The notes under the pieces are model-generated. The model was not told the origin of the DNA. It saw only the letters and a list, made by a program, of their open reading frames with translations, and did no database searches. DNA of 64,000 nucleotides from Ignavibacteriales bacterium (lineage in GTDB: Bacteria > Bacteroidota > Ignavibacteria > Ignavibacteriales > Melioribacteraceae), in contig JACKAA010000001.1 in the NCBI GenBank assembly GCA_020635275.1, positions 1 through 64,000 on the forward strand, written 5' to 3'. Within the stretch, counting starts at the first letter, position 1. Every line of letters starts with the position of its first letter. This document shows positions 8,648 to 16,294 of the stretch, piece by piece. The translations under genes were made by a program, and so were the position numbers.

Positions 8648-9721
8648 ATGAAAATTCAATTTAGGATTTTTATACTCGCAATATTGATTTGGCAAATTAA
8701 TAGTGTTGCTCAAACGACTGGTAAGGAAATATTACTGAAAAATTATAGGCCTAAAAGTATTTATAATATTCCTATCTCAAAAATAACCAAATCTAAATAT
8801 CCAATTATTGATATGCATTCACATCCATATGCTAAGACAAAAGCAGAGCTTAAAACCTGGGTAATGAATATGGATGAGGCGGGAATTGAAAAAACAATTC
8901 TACTAACGAAAGCTCATGGTTCTGAGTTTGATTCATTAATTAACTTTTACTCGGACTATAAAAATAGATTTGAATTGTGGTGCGGATTTGATTACACAAA
9001 TATTGATAAACCAAATTATGGGAAAGAAGCTGTTGAAGAGCTAGAAAGATGTTATAAAATGGGGGCCAAAGGAGTTGGAGAACTTGGAGATAAAGGGATA
9101 GGATTAATGTACTGCAAACCACCAGCACCGGGCATTCATATAGATGATAAAAGGTTAGATCCTCTTTTAGAAAAATGTGCTGAATTAAAAATGCCAATCA
9201 ATATTCATGTTGGCGAACCGCAATGGTTTTATGAAAGAATGGATTCCACAAATGATGGTTTGATGAATGCCTTAGATTGGAGACTTGATAAACAAGAAGG
9301 CTTAAATCTCAAAGAAGTTTTACGTACTCTTGAGAATGCAGTTACAAACCATCCAAATACGATTTTTATTGCTTGCCATCTTGCAAATCAAAGTCATGAT
9401 TTAGAAAACTTGGGGAAGTTATTGGATAAGTATTCAAATTTATTTGCAGATATTTCTGCAAGGTATGCAGAGAATGCTCCAATTCCTCGTTACACAAAAT
9501 CATTCTTTGAAATGCACAACAACAAGTTATTTTATGGTACAGATATGGGATTTGAGAAAAGTATGTATGAAGTCACCTTCAGAATTTTAGAATCTCTTGA
9601 TGAGCATTTTTATGAAATTGAATTATTCAATTATCATTGGCCACTGAGTGGGTTAGGTCTCAATGAAGAATCATTAAAAAAACTTTATAAAGACAATTAT
9701 GGTAAATTTATTATTAATTAG
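8648..9721 (+). CDS. Exported amidohydrolase-family metal-dependent hydrolase
   Basis: A 357-residue protein starting with a signal peptide (about residues 1-21, cleaved near VAQ). The rest is an amidohydrolase_2 TIM barrel. Visible metal and catalytic motifs are IIDMHSHPY (HxH, about residue 55), NIHVGEP (about 190), FIACHLANQ (about 240) and FYGTDMGFE (about 300). The substrate is unknown; family members act as decarboxylases, lactonases or amidases. It follows the DeoR-type regulator at four bases and is probably cotranscribed with it, which ties it loosely to amino-sugar use. A 14-base palindrome (ATAACATATGTTAT, 9738-9751) lies just after its stop. Confidence 0.8.
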   Translation: MKIQFRIFILAILIWQINSVAQTTGKEILLKNYRPKSIYNIPISKITKSKYPIIDMHSHPYAKTKAELKTWVMNMDEAGIEKTILLTKAHGSEFDSLINFYSDYKNRFELWCGFDYTNIDKPNYGKEAVEELERCYKMGAKGVGELGDKGIGLMYCKPPAPGIHIDDKRLDPLLEKCAELKMPINIHVGEPQWFYERMDSTNDGLMNALDWRLDKQEGLNLKEVLRTLENAVTNHPNTIFIACHLANQSHDLENLGKLLDKYSNLFADISARYAENAPIPRYTKSFFEMHNNKLFYGTDMGFEKSMYEVTFRILESLDEHFYEIELFNYHWPLSGLGLNEESLKKLYKDNYGKFIIN

Positions 9722-10063
9722 ATATTTATAACCTATAATAACATATGTTATGATATAATGTTTGTATATACTAAAATTGTATGTCTTCAAAAGTTTATGG
9801 ACAAAGTTAGTATTTATTTAACAGAATTCTCAATGAGTCTTACTTTTAACCTTAGATTTTTGCTTTCAAAAATAGCAGAAAAAAAATTTAGTTTCCGAAA
9901 TTATTTCAGCAAATCTTTAGTCTGTACCAGCTTATGTATTAGAAAATATTTTGGTTTATTCGATGACTCACATTTAGCTACCCAGGTATGGTAGGGAGCC
10001 TCATTTCGGTGATTCGGGTTTTAAACTTTTTTACTGGGCTTGTTTGGTTAAGCTGGAGTTATT

Positions 10064-10149
10064 ATTACAGCATATGTAGGCCGCTTTTTGAAATTTCTGA
10101 AACTTCCAAAAGATGCTTTGGGTTATGCGGGATGAACCTAGGGTGGGTT
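10064..10149 (+). repeat. 86-bp direct repeat, copy 1
   Basis: The segment begins ATTACAGCATATGTAGGCCG, continues with ACTTCCAAAAGATGCTTTGG and ends in GGGATGAACCTAGGGTGGG. It recurs in the same orientation at 11413-11498 with roughly 85 percent identity by eye. The two copies flank the radical SAM gene. Two short frames overlap it but show no coding character. The function is unknown. Confidence 0.85.
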
Positions 10150-10171
10150 TGGTTAAGTAAATGCCAATCTT

Positions 10172-10245
10172 CGTAACTTCGTAACATTGTAACTTTTTAC
10201 TTTTACCTACTAATTTGAAGATGGTAACGAAGTTACGATGTTACT
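10172..10245. repeat. Inverted GTAAC-rich repeat downstream of the radical SAM gene
   Basis: CGTAACTTCGTAACATTGTAAC (left arm, 10172-10193) faces GTAACGAAGTTACGATGTTAC (right arm, 10224-10244) across about 30 bases. The arms pair with few mismatches. It may end transcription of the leftward radical SAM gene, whose stop codon it overlaps. However, the same GTAACTTCGTAAC unit recurs at 11331 and 12454, so it may instead be a family of protein-binding repeats. Confidence 0.6.
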
Positions 10246-11242
10246 TTATATACGCCCATTTGACTTTATTTAATTGGGAGTAACCGCAGTCGATAATTTT
10301 TTGATCTTGCAAACTTAGTTTTTCATCCAATATTGTGGGCGTAGACCACTTTCTAACATGGGGGAAACTGACATTTACGATCTTAGGTTTACCTTTGAAA
10401 AGTAATGTCTCACCACTTTTTTCGTTTAAATCTTCAAACATGTTATCTGGTCTTCCTTGCACGCGTGAAACTTTGTCGTTTATTAGATCGTTATAGTCTA
10501 AGGCTTGCAGTTGCTGCCAATCAAAGTAATTTAATCTTTTGTTCTTAAATCCTCTTGCTCCATTGTTAAATGAAAGTTTCTTAATTGCTTCAACTTCCTT
10601 ATAATCACCCCAAAAAGGCATAGCCATTGTCCTTACAAAAATATCATTCGTTGCCAATTTATTAATTGTTTCCATTCTTTTCTTTATTGTGGGGGTATAA
10701 AATTCTAAATCTCTTATTAGCTTTTCATCAATGCTGCTAATACTAATTTCAATCTGAACCATATGCTTCATATTTTTAAGTTGATCTAAATGATTTAGAA
10801 TTAGATGACTTTTGGATAAAATGTGCAGCATCCATTTATTTCCATTATCCCAGTGTTTTTCAAACACTTTTAGTATTTCTAACATGACATCACGATTATA
10901 TTGTTTTTTTAATTCATTAATTACTTGCGGTAAATAGTATTCGTTGCTTTCATTTATCTGCACTCTTTTTAAATGCTGTGGGATTTCTTTAAGGTTTTCA
11001 AGATGTTTATCCAATCGTTCAGCCATATTAAATTGAACGGCTACATTCTCAAAAAACTTTTTTCGTTTCTGATTTTTTACTTTTGCAGTAAAGAGTGGAG
11101 AGTAACAATACTTACAGCCAAAAAAGCAGCCGATAGTTGGATTTAATGTAAATGGATGATCATACTGTCCAATCGGAAACTGCGGATTTAACGGTGGTGA
11201 ATCATTTGTCCGAAATTCAATGTTGAGAGTTCTTTTAGCCAT
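10241..11242 (-). CDS. Radical SAM protein of the spore-photoproduct-lyase-like (COG1533) type
   Basis: A 333-residue protein. The radical SAM cluster motif CxxxCxxC is visible as GCFFGCKYCYSPLF (about residues 37-50), in the NPTIGC context typical of SPL-like proteins. A TIM-barrel core follows, including QIEISISSIDEKLIRDLEF and a target-binding segment. Well-studied relatives repair DNA photoproducts, but most members of this group have no assigned substrate, and the exact role here is unknown. It stands alone, oriented leftward, between the two 86-bp repeats, which suggests a cargo gene of the island. Start ATG at 11242. Confidence 0.75.
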   Translation of the reverse strand: MAKRTLNIEFRTNDSPPLNPQFPIGQYDHPFTLNPTIGCFFGCKYCYSPLFTAKVKNQKRKKFFENVAVQFNMAERLDKHLENLKEIPQHLKRVQINESNEYYLPQVINELKKQYNRDVMLEILKVFEKHWDNGNKWMLHILSKSHLILNHLDQLKNMKHMVQIEISISSIDEKLIRDLEFYTPTIKKRMETINKLATNDIFVRTMAMPFWGDYKEVEAIKKLSFNNGARGFKNKRLNYFDWQQLQALDYNDLINDKVSRVQGRPDNMFEDLNEKSGETLLFKGKPKIVNVSFPHVRKWSTPTILDEKLSLQDQKIIDCGYSQLNKVKWAYIK

Positions 11243-11330
11243 CAGATATACCTAAGAAATATTCTTATCGAAAAATATAAAATTTCCAAAATACATTATT
11301 AAAAAAATGATGAAATCCACTAGGACATTA

Positions 11331-11412
11331 GTAACTTCGTAACTTAGTAACTTTTTTGATTTGGGGTTAGTTAGGAGTTAAATATATACTATTATAAAGT
11401 TACAAAGTTACT
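11331..11412. repeat. GTAACTTCGTAAC repeat block upstream of the radical SAM gene
   Basis: GTAACTTCGTAACTTAGTAAC (11331-11351) is followed by the inverted form AAAGTTACAAAGTTAC (11397-11412), which abuts the second 86-bp repeat. A further copy, CGTAACTTCGTAAC, lies at 12454-12467. The repeated half-site could be an operator or a replication or recombination protein site. The remainder of the 11243-11604 gap has no gene that I can support. Confidence 0.55.
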
Positions 11413-11498
11413 ATTACAGCACATGTAGGCCGCTTTTAGGATTTATTAAACTTCCAAATGGTGCTTTGGGTTATGCGGGATGAACCTCGGGCTGGGTT
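11413..11498 (+). repeat. 86-bp direct repeat, copy 2
   Basis: Second copy of the repeat at 10064-10149, beginning ATTACAGCACATGTAGGCCG and sharing GCTTTGGGTTATGCGGGATG exactly with copy 1. Together the copies bracket the radical SAM gene, so recombination between them would delete it. Confidence 0.85.
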
Positions 11499-11604
11499 GC
11501 TAAGGGGTCGAGGCAGAACAGTTCTAATATATAAGCTAGTACTTGAAGCAATTCAATATTTTTAAGAAAGATATTTTTATTTTTCACACATGGAGAATTT
11601 ATGG

Positions 11605-12153
11605 TCAATTTTTATTTAGTATACTAACCATACTATTATTCAATTTCTCAATATATACTTGATTAAATATTGTTCTTTTTATTGGGTATATCCTCGGGAG
11701 ATCTTTTTCGAAGTCATCTAATAAATCTTCTGAAATTAGTTCTAAATCTCTTAATACCCATCGCCTATAAAATCTATTTTTTGATTTTTCTCTTCTACTA
11801 AATGATTCTGGCTGTGTGAATACGAATGCCTTTAAATGACTTTTATTCACCGCTATATAAAAAATTATTTGATTAATTGTGAAAGTATCTACCAAATAAA
11901 AATCAATTTTAGTTGAATTGTTTTTAAAATTTAAGAACTCTTTTTTTAAACGGTCAACTTCAGAGTCATCAATTCTCAATTGCTGTTTAACAATGTTAAT
12001 AAATTTGTCTTCAGTATCGGTTAATTGAAAATTCAAATAAGTATAAATATTTTTAGCGTCTACATTCTCGTAGATAATAGGGAAGTAAATAATTTCTTTT
12101 TTTTTAACAGCTTTTAAATGAAGGATTGCAAAATTATTAAATACTATTTCCAA
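11605..12153 (-). CDS. Hypothetical protein of the island
   Basis: A 182-residue protein that I do not recognise. It is hydrophilic, with no signal peptide or membrane segment, and is rich in Lys, Asn, Ile and Phe. A mid-protein region contains IDFYLVDTFTINQIIFYIAV and the C-terminal third has a basic patch (SRREKSKNRFYRRWVLRDL), which could contact nucleic acid. The start is a TTG at 12153 preceded by AGAGAG; no ATG is available near it. It stands alone in the island with long noncoding flanks. It could be a structural or defence component, but nothing in the sequence shows this. Confidence 0.55.
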   Translation of the reverse strand: MEIVFNNFAILHLKAVKKKEIIYFPIIYENVDAKNIYTYLNFQLTDTEDKFINIVKQQLRIDDSEVDRLKKEFLNFKNNSTKIDFYLVDTFTINQIIFYIAVNKSHLKAFVFTQPESFSRREKSKNRFYRRWVLRDLELISEDLLDDFEKDLPRIYPIKRTIFNQVYIEKLNNSMVSILNKN

Positions 12154-12230
12154 TTATATACTCTCTAAAAAAGTGTATAATTAAAATAATTAAAATTATC
12201 TTAATTTGTTAAAAAACCATATATTTGAAT

Positions 12231-12408
12231 ATGCTATCGGAGAAATCCCACGACAGCCCTTTAATAAGACTAAGTGTTTTAACTCTGAGAGCTTCTTGGG
12301 TCTTACGTCTTAATTTATGGTTAAAGAAGCTAGTTAGCATCCCCTAAGCTGGATTCGAAAAATCTCTTTTGTGAACGTAAAAATTTACAACTGTCAAAAG
12401 CTTAGGGG
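12231..12408 (+). ncRNA. Candidate structured RNA with a nested, pseudoknot-like fold
   Basis: No gene covers this block, yet it holds several exact complementary segments. ATGCTA (12231-12236) pairs with TAGCAT (12335-12340). AGCTTCTT (12290-12297) pairs with AAGAAGCT (12324-12331). AAGACTAAG (12266-12274) pairs with CTTACGTCTT (12302-12311) with one bulge, interleaved with the previous stem as a pseudoknot. CCCCTAAGCT (12341-12350) pairs with AGCTTAGGGG (12399-12408), directly adjacent to the first stem, and encloses two small hairpins (12352-12364, 12377-12388). I did not match it to tmRNA, RNase P, 6S or a group I/II intron core. The strand is uncertain; it could also act as DNA hairpins at an origin. 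Confidence 0.5.
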
Positions 12409-12574
12409 TAAATATTAAATTTAAAGTCTCATTAACTACTATTTCCAATATTTCGTAACTTCGTAACTTTATTTAGTTAGGGATTGTTTATTAGCTGGTT
12501 AATAAGTTATTTTTTAGGGGCGGTTTGTTGGTATGAAGTTGTTTCCACATCTTTTTAAAAACTTTTCTATAAAA

Positions 12575-12977
12575 CTACGTAAAGTAAGAAAAGGTTAGTT
12601 AGGGTCAATTAGGTGATATATTAGCATTGTTCTTAGTTCCTAAACACCCAAAGAGCCCATTTTATTTCCTTCACGCACTTCACTTACTTTTCAGAGGTCT
12701 AAAACCTATATAGAAATAAATTATAATATTTTTTTCCCGGTAGAAGTACTAAAAAAAGTACGTGAAGTAAGTGAATAGTAGTAAATAGTTCGATTATGAC
12801 TTGTTTTCGAATTTTATTTCACGCACTTTGGTTTTTGAAAGTACGTGATTTCACGTAGTTTGGTAGATGCTATAGTCTAATAACTTCGTGAACAACGGCG
12901 TAATCAACAAAAAAGCCCCAACTAAATAAAAGAAGGGGCTTGAAAGTAGCTGATTTCACGTACTTAACGTACTTTGG
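12575..12977. repeat. Iteron-like TTCACGTAC repeat cluster, candidate replication origin
   Basis: Variants of TTCACGYACTT occur repeatedly in both orientations: ACTACGTAAAGTAAG (12574-12588), TTCACGCACTTCACTTAC (about 12670), GTACGTGAAGTAAGTGAA (12758-12775), TTCACGCACTTTGG (12818-12831), the palindrome TACGTGATTTCACGTA (12842-12857) and TTCACGTACTTAACGTACTT (12955-12974). They lie just downstream of the primase-helicase gene, the usual neighbourhood for iterons of a theta-type replicon. The rest of the 12154-12978 gap, apart from the structured block, shows no gene. Confidence 0.55.
12913..12941 (-). terminator. Rho-independent terminator of the primase-helicase gene
   Basis: On the minus strand AAGCCCC (complement of 12935-12941) pairs with GGGGCTT (complement of 12913-12919) around a 15-base AT-rich loop, followed by a run of six T. 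It lies about 40 bases past the primase-helicase stop. Confidence 0.75.
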
Positions 12978-12978
12978 T

Positions 12979-15600
12979 TTATTTCCACTCGTAGAAGTAT
13001 TCATCATCTCTTCCATCACTATACTGCTTCCTATCAACATTGATTCTGCGGAGCTTCATCTGTTGTGTAAATTTCGTCTTAGATGTCAAACCATCAAATA
13101 GTCTATTAAAAGTTCCAAGTAGAATTTCTCTCTCAACTTTTTTAGCTTTTAACATATCTTCAGTCATCAATCCTCTTCTATTATCCTTACCTAAAAAGTC
13201 ATTACCTTTTTCTGGGTAATTTATATCAAACCATTCCCAATCATTAGTTTTAAGCTTATCGGCAAACAATTCAAATCTGTTCATACTTAACTCTTTAATT
13301 GTAGCCTTCGCTTCATTCTCTAATACAATTTTAACTTTATGTTTATCACTCTTATAATTATATAAGTACTGAGCAAATTTTGGTAACTCATTTCCAAGTG
13401 ATTTTATAAAGTCTTCTGGGTTACGATTAAATGTTGGTTTGATATTTAGAGCATCACCGGTTTCTATGACATTAAATCTTCTGTCATACTTTTCTATTAG
13501 CATTGGTAGTGCTTCATTACTAAAAAAGAACATATTGGCATCATTTGTGGCTTCATAGGCCCTTAAAAATTTTTCATTAATAATCATATTATGTTCAGAG
13601 ATTAAGGATTTTAATTTAGATTTAACACTTCTCTTCGTCTTTGTTTCATCATTAGCAACTTCATTAAAAGCTACAAACAACTTGTTACTCATATAACCAT
13701 TAAAATCGCTTTGCAGTCTATCGTCATCAACTACTATGGTCTGCTTTTCCCCAAATAATGGTTTTATAATCTTATCAAAGAATAAGTTTTTACCAGCGCC
13801 CGGTAATCCTTGGAACAACCAAGTGGTATCTACTTTTTGTCTTGTTGTGAAAACATAACTTAACCAATTAATAAAATGCTCTCTTTCATTTTCAACGGGT
13901 ATAACATTCCTTAAAAGGTAAAATGTTCTTGGGCAAGCAACTTCGAGTTCAATCTTTTCATCATTTTTTTCATAGAACATAAATTCTGTCGGTGTAAAAA
14001 GGTTAAATTTTCTGTTGTAAATATCAAACTTACCCCCAAGATCTTGCGGCATAAACTTAACTCTAAAGTGTGGAAAGTTTTGCGGAGGTTTTATTCCATG
14101 ATCTTTAAGCAGCTCTATAATTTTATTCCTCTCAATACCAAGTTTTGGGACATCTTCCTCAGCATCATAATAACCATAAGCATCACTGGTCATATCGTAC
14201 ATTGGTACAACTGGATCATTAGTAATATGATCCTCTAACTCATCTGTATAATCTTTCTCTAATGCTTTTAATTGTTTTCTTAATGAACCCACATCTTCTC
14301 CAAATGACTTTTTAAGCAGCGGCAATATTTCTGAGATTGTAACATCATTATTTACTATTGATAGAAAATCCAGAACCTCTTCTTTTGCTTTTCTTTTAGA
14401 TAGTGCATTGCTGACAGATGCTCCACTGATCAGCTCATTTATAACCCAAAAAACCCCATCATCTGTTTCTTGAAATTTCTGCATCAGATCATCTAGACCA
14501 TTAGCTTTAAGATATTCATCCGGGTCTTTGTGCATCCCAAACTTTTTAGGATCAACTACAAATGGAACAATTGAAGTATGCTTCAATATTAACTTAATAG
14601 CTTCCCTTGTATTACTAGGGCCAACTCCATCATTATCAAATACAATTATTAAGTGTTTAATTTTTCTTATTTTTAATTCATTAAGGTGTCTTTTACCCAA
14701 CATACCTTGTCCAACTGCAACCACATTGTTAACCCCTAGAGCTTGTAGGTATAAAACATCGGGGTATCCTTCAACAACAATTAGTGTATCTTCCTTTTTA
14801 TCAACTTTATCAATCCCAAATAAATCATCTTTCTTTACTCCGGGCGTACTGTCCCAACGAACATTATCATGAACCTTATTGTCATAGGTAGTAATTGTAC
14901 TACCACTGGGTTCTGTAGATCTTTTCAAAAATCCGGTAATCAGCCCTTCGGCATTGCGGTAAGGAAAAGCTAATCTAAAATTATCACCAAAATGGCCTTG
15001 TAATTTTAATTTTGACACAACTTTTCTTTTATCTTCATCACTATCTATTAACATTTTCTTCACATCATAATCTTCTGGTAAATAAAACCAGTCGCTATTC
15101 TTTAGAACTTCTGGGTCATATTTACGTTGATTTACTAAATAGTCCAGAGCTTCTTTCCCTTCCTCTTTATATAGTAGTTCTTTACCTCTTTCTACAATTT
15201 CATTTAGTAAAAAGCTGCGTGTGATTAGCTCATCTTGCTCTTGCTTTTCCTTAAGGGTTTGTTTGGGGATGTTTAGGGTCTGATTAGGATCAATATTTAG
15301 ATTGAACTCTTTTACTAACCATTTAATAGATTCTGGAATAGTCATCCCAGTAACCTTATATACTAGATGAATGGATCCAATTCCTTTGACTTCTTTACAG
15401 CCAAAGCAATTAAACTGATTTCTGGTGTAATCTAGATTAAATGGAGTTCCACTTTTAGATGGGTGCTTTGTTGGGCAATTTCCTACTAATGAATTACCTC
15501 TCTTTGTTAAGTTTGTTGCTCCAAGTCTGACAGCAACGTCTACGATATTTAGGCTATCGTTAACCTCTTGATAAATTTCCTTTTTGATTTTGTTTGACAT
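12979..15600 (-). CDS. Primase-helicase replication protein (CHC2 zinc finger, Toprim, P-loop helicase)
   Basis: An 873-residue multidomain replication protein. The N-terminal zinc ribbon (about residues 25-75) shows CPTKH and CFGC. The Toprim primase core has VVEGYPDVLYL (about 275) and IIVFDNDGVG (about 320). The C-terminal ATPase resembles the DUF5906 / superfamily 3 type, with GLPGAGKNLFF as Walker A (about 600), FVAFNEVAND as Walker B (about 645) and FFFSNEALP as sensor 1. This organisation is typical of phage, satellite and plasmid replication proteins. I use the ATG at 15600; an earlier in-frame start at 15633 would overlap the upstream gene further. Its start overlaps the DUF5659-like gene by 41 bases. 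Confidence 0.85.
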   Translation of the reverse strand: MSNKIKKEIYQEVNDSLNIVDVAVRLGATNLTKRGNSLVGNCPTKHPSKSGTPFNLDYTRNQFNCFGCKEVKGIGSIHLVYKVTGMTIPESIKWLVKEFNLNIDPNQTLNIPKQTLKEKQEQDELITRSFLLNEIVERGKELLYKEEGKEALDYLVNQRKYDPEVLKNSDWFYLPEDYDVKKMLIDSDEDKRKVVSKLKLQGHFGDNFRLAFPYRNAEGLITGFLKRSTEPSGSTITTYDNKVHDNVRWDSTPGVKKDDLFGIDKVDKKEDTLIVVEGYPDVLYLQALGVNNVVAVGQGMLGKRHLNELKIRKIKHLIIVFDNDGVGPSNTREAIKLILKHTSIVPFVVDPKKFGMHKDPDEYLKANGLDDLMQKFQETDDGVFWVINELISGASVSNALSKRKAKEEVLDFLSIVNNDVTISEILPLLKKSFGEDVGSLRKQLKALEKDYTDELEDHITNDPVVPMYDMTSDAYGYYDAEEDVPKLGIERNKIIELLKDHGIKPPQNFPHFRVKFMPQDLGGKFDIYNRKFNLFTPTEFMFYEKNDEKIELEVACPRTFYLLRNVIPVENEREHFINWLSYVFTTRQKVDTTWLFQGLPGAGKNLFFDKIIKPLFGEKQTIVVDDDRLQSDFNGYMSNKLFVAFNEVANDETKTKRSVKSKLKSLISEHNMIINEKFLRAYEATNDANMFFFSNEALPMLIEKYDRRFNVIETGDALNIKPTFNRNPEDFIKSLGNELPKFAQYLYNYKSDKHKVKIVLENEAKATIKELSMNRFELFADKLKTNDWEWFDINYPEKGNDFLGKDNRRGLMTEDMLKAKKVEREILLGTFNRLFDGLTSKTKFTQQMKLRRINVDRKQYSDGRDDEYFYEWK

Positions 15601-15952
15601 AATTGTTCTCTGATTTCGATTCTGATAAAGCATTGTGTAAAATACTTTTCAGAGTGCGGATGTATGTACTGTAGCGCATTGGTTTAACCTCTCCACTATC
15701 AGTATAATATTGGTCTACAAGATTTATTAGTTTACTATTTTTAATAAATCTAAAGACCGAAATTGGCCCTTGTCGACGATGCTCAACCAAATCGAGCCCC
15801 GAGGCCATTAAGAATGCAGATAAATAAAAATCCTTATTCTCATAAATTTGTGTTTGTATCATATTCTGATCTCCACTATTTGTGTATGGATTAATCCCAG
15901 ATATAGTGCTGGTCACACTGTTGTTATTTGTTCTCCTTAAATGATAAGACAT
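15560..15952 (-). CDS. DUF5659-like small protein, upstream partner of the primase-helicase
   Basis: A 130-residue protein. The core from about residue 40 reads DFYLSAFLMASGLDL, then VFRFIKN, LVDQYYTDSGEVKP and TYIRTLKSIL. This matches my memory of DUF5659, a short domain found in mobile elements and candidate-phylum genomes. The first 35 residues look disordered and the last 20 are polar. It overlaps the primase-helicase gene by 41 bases and is therefore in the same operon, presumably with a replication or regulatory function. No enzymatic motif is visible. Confidence 0.6.
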   Translation of the reverse strand: MSYHLRRTNNNSVTSTISGINPYTNSGDQNMIQTQIYENKDFYLSAFLMASGLDLVEHRRQGPISVFRFIKNSKLINLVDQYYTDSGEVKPMRYSTYIRTLKSILHNALSESKSENNYVKQNQKGNLSRG

Positions 15953-16173
15953 AATGAAAGTTATCTTAGAAGTTTATTGAAGAGATCGAGAGAAAAATGT
16001 TAACCAGTTATTTTGTTAAAATTATTTACTCGATTTAAGAATAATGATTACAACAAGTTATTTATAATCACACTTGAATATCCGATTATATTATGACATT
16101 GTCAAGTTTTTTGAAAATAATTTATAATAATTTAAAGAATTTTTTCAAATTCCATTTTTATAATAAAAAACAA

Positions 16174-16195
16174 TACTATGCCATTTACTATGCCA
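16174..16195 (+). repeat. Tandem TACTATGCCA repeats next to the attachment site
   Basis: TACTATGCCA occurs at 16174-16183 and again at 16186-16195, a 12-base period, 50 bases before the tRNA half gene. Short direct repeats like this are typical arm-type binding sites of tyrosine integrases. The surrounding 15953-16246 region is AT-rich and has no gene that I can support. Confidence 0.45.
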
Positions 16196-16246
16196 CCCAT
16201 CTTTAAGTTGTTGTTATATAAGTAGATATGGGGATTGAAAGATACT

Positions 16247-16288
16247 TTGTAATCAGCAGGTTGCGGGTTCGAGTCCCATCACCAGCTC
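16247..16288 (+). tRNA. 3' half of tRNA-Thr(TGT), probable attachment-site remnant
   Basis: From the anticodon loop onward the sequence is a tRNA: TTGTAATCAGC (loop with anticodon TGT and 3' anticodon strand), GGTTCGAGT-type T loop and CACCAGC, the usual 3' acceptor strand of tRNA-Thr. Upstream of the loop the match stops: GATAC replaces the expected GCTGA and no D arm is present. The T stem also carries a C-A mismatch (GCGGG against CCCAT). It is therefore not a working tRNA. A breakpoint in the anticodon loop is the usual crossover of integrases that use tRNA genes. CCA is not encoded. Confidence 0.8.
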
Positions 16289-16294
16289 AAACTT

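Larger units (their letters stand above)
9722..16289. mobile_element. Repeat-rich mobile or replicon-like island ending at a tRNA-Thr half gene
   Basis: This stretch differs from its neighbours. It contains a primase-helicase, a DUF5659-like protein, a radical SAM protein and an unknown protein. About 2 kb of it is noncoding, with 86-bp direct repeats, GTAACTTCGTAAC repeats, iteron-like TTCACGTAC repeats and a candidate structured RNA. The right end meets the 3' half of a tRNA-Thr gene with its terminator, the classic scar of tyrosine-recombinase integration. No integrase, relaxase or capsid gene is visible. I found no intact tRNA at the left, so the left boundary is set at the end of the amidohydrolase gene only for convenience. 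In 9722-10063 I see no convincing gene. Confidence 0.6.

Noticed and set aside
9738..9751. Palindrome ATAACATATGTTAT as a regulatory site
   Set aside because: It follows a stop codon in AT-rich DNA with no T run or promoter around it. Noted only in the neighbouring gene entry.
9758..10176. Two short plus-strand frames (78 and 62 codons) at the left of the island
   Set aside because: No ribosome binding site, odd residue composition, no family resemblance, and one overlaps the 86-bp repeat. Treated as noncoding.
10064..11498. Integron cassette with attC sites (GTTATGC seen in the 86-bp repeat)
   Set aside because: No matching second core site, no large palindromic attC fold and no integron integrase.
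12231..12408. tmRNA, group I intron or retron RNA
   Set aside because: No tRNA-like acceptor ends, no tag frame, no intron core motifs, and no reverse transcriptase nearby.
12575..12977. CRISPR array
   Set aside because: Repeats are short, irregularly spaced and in both orientations; no uniform spacers and no cas genes.
14528..14872. A 114-codon frame antisense to the primase-helicase
   Set aside because: It lies opposite the conserved Toprim region, whose codons explain it. No start signal.
16247..16288. Functional tRNA-Thr
   Set aside because: The 5' half (acceptor 5' strand, D arm, 5' anticodon strand) is absent and the T stem has a mismatch.
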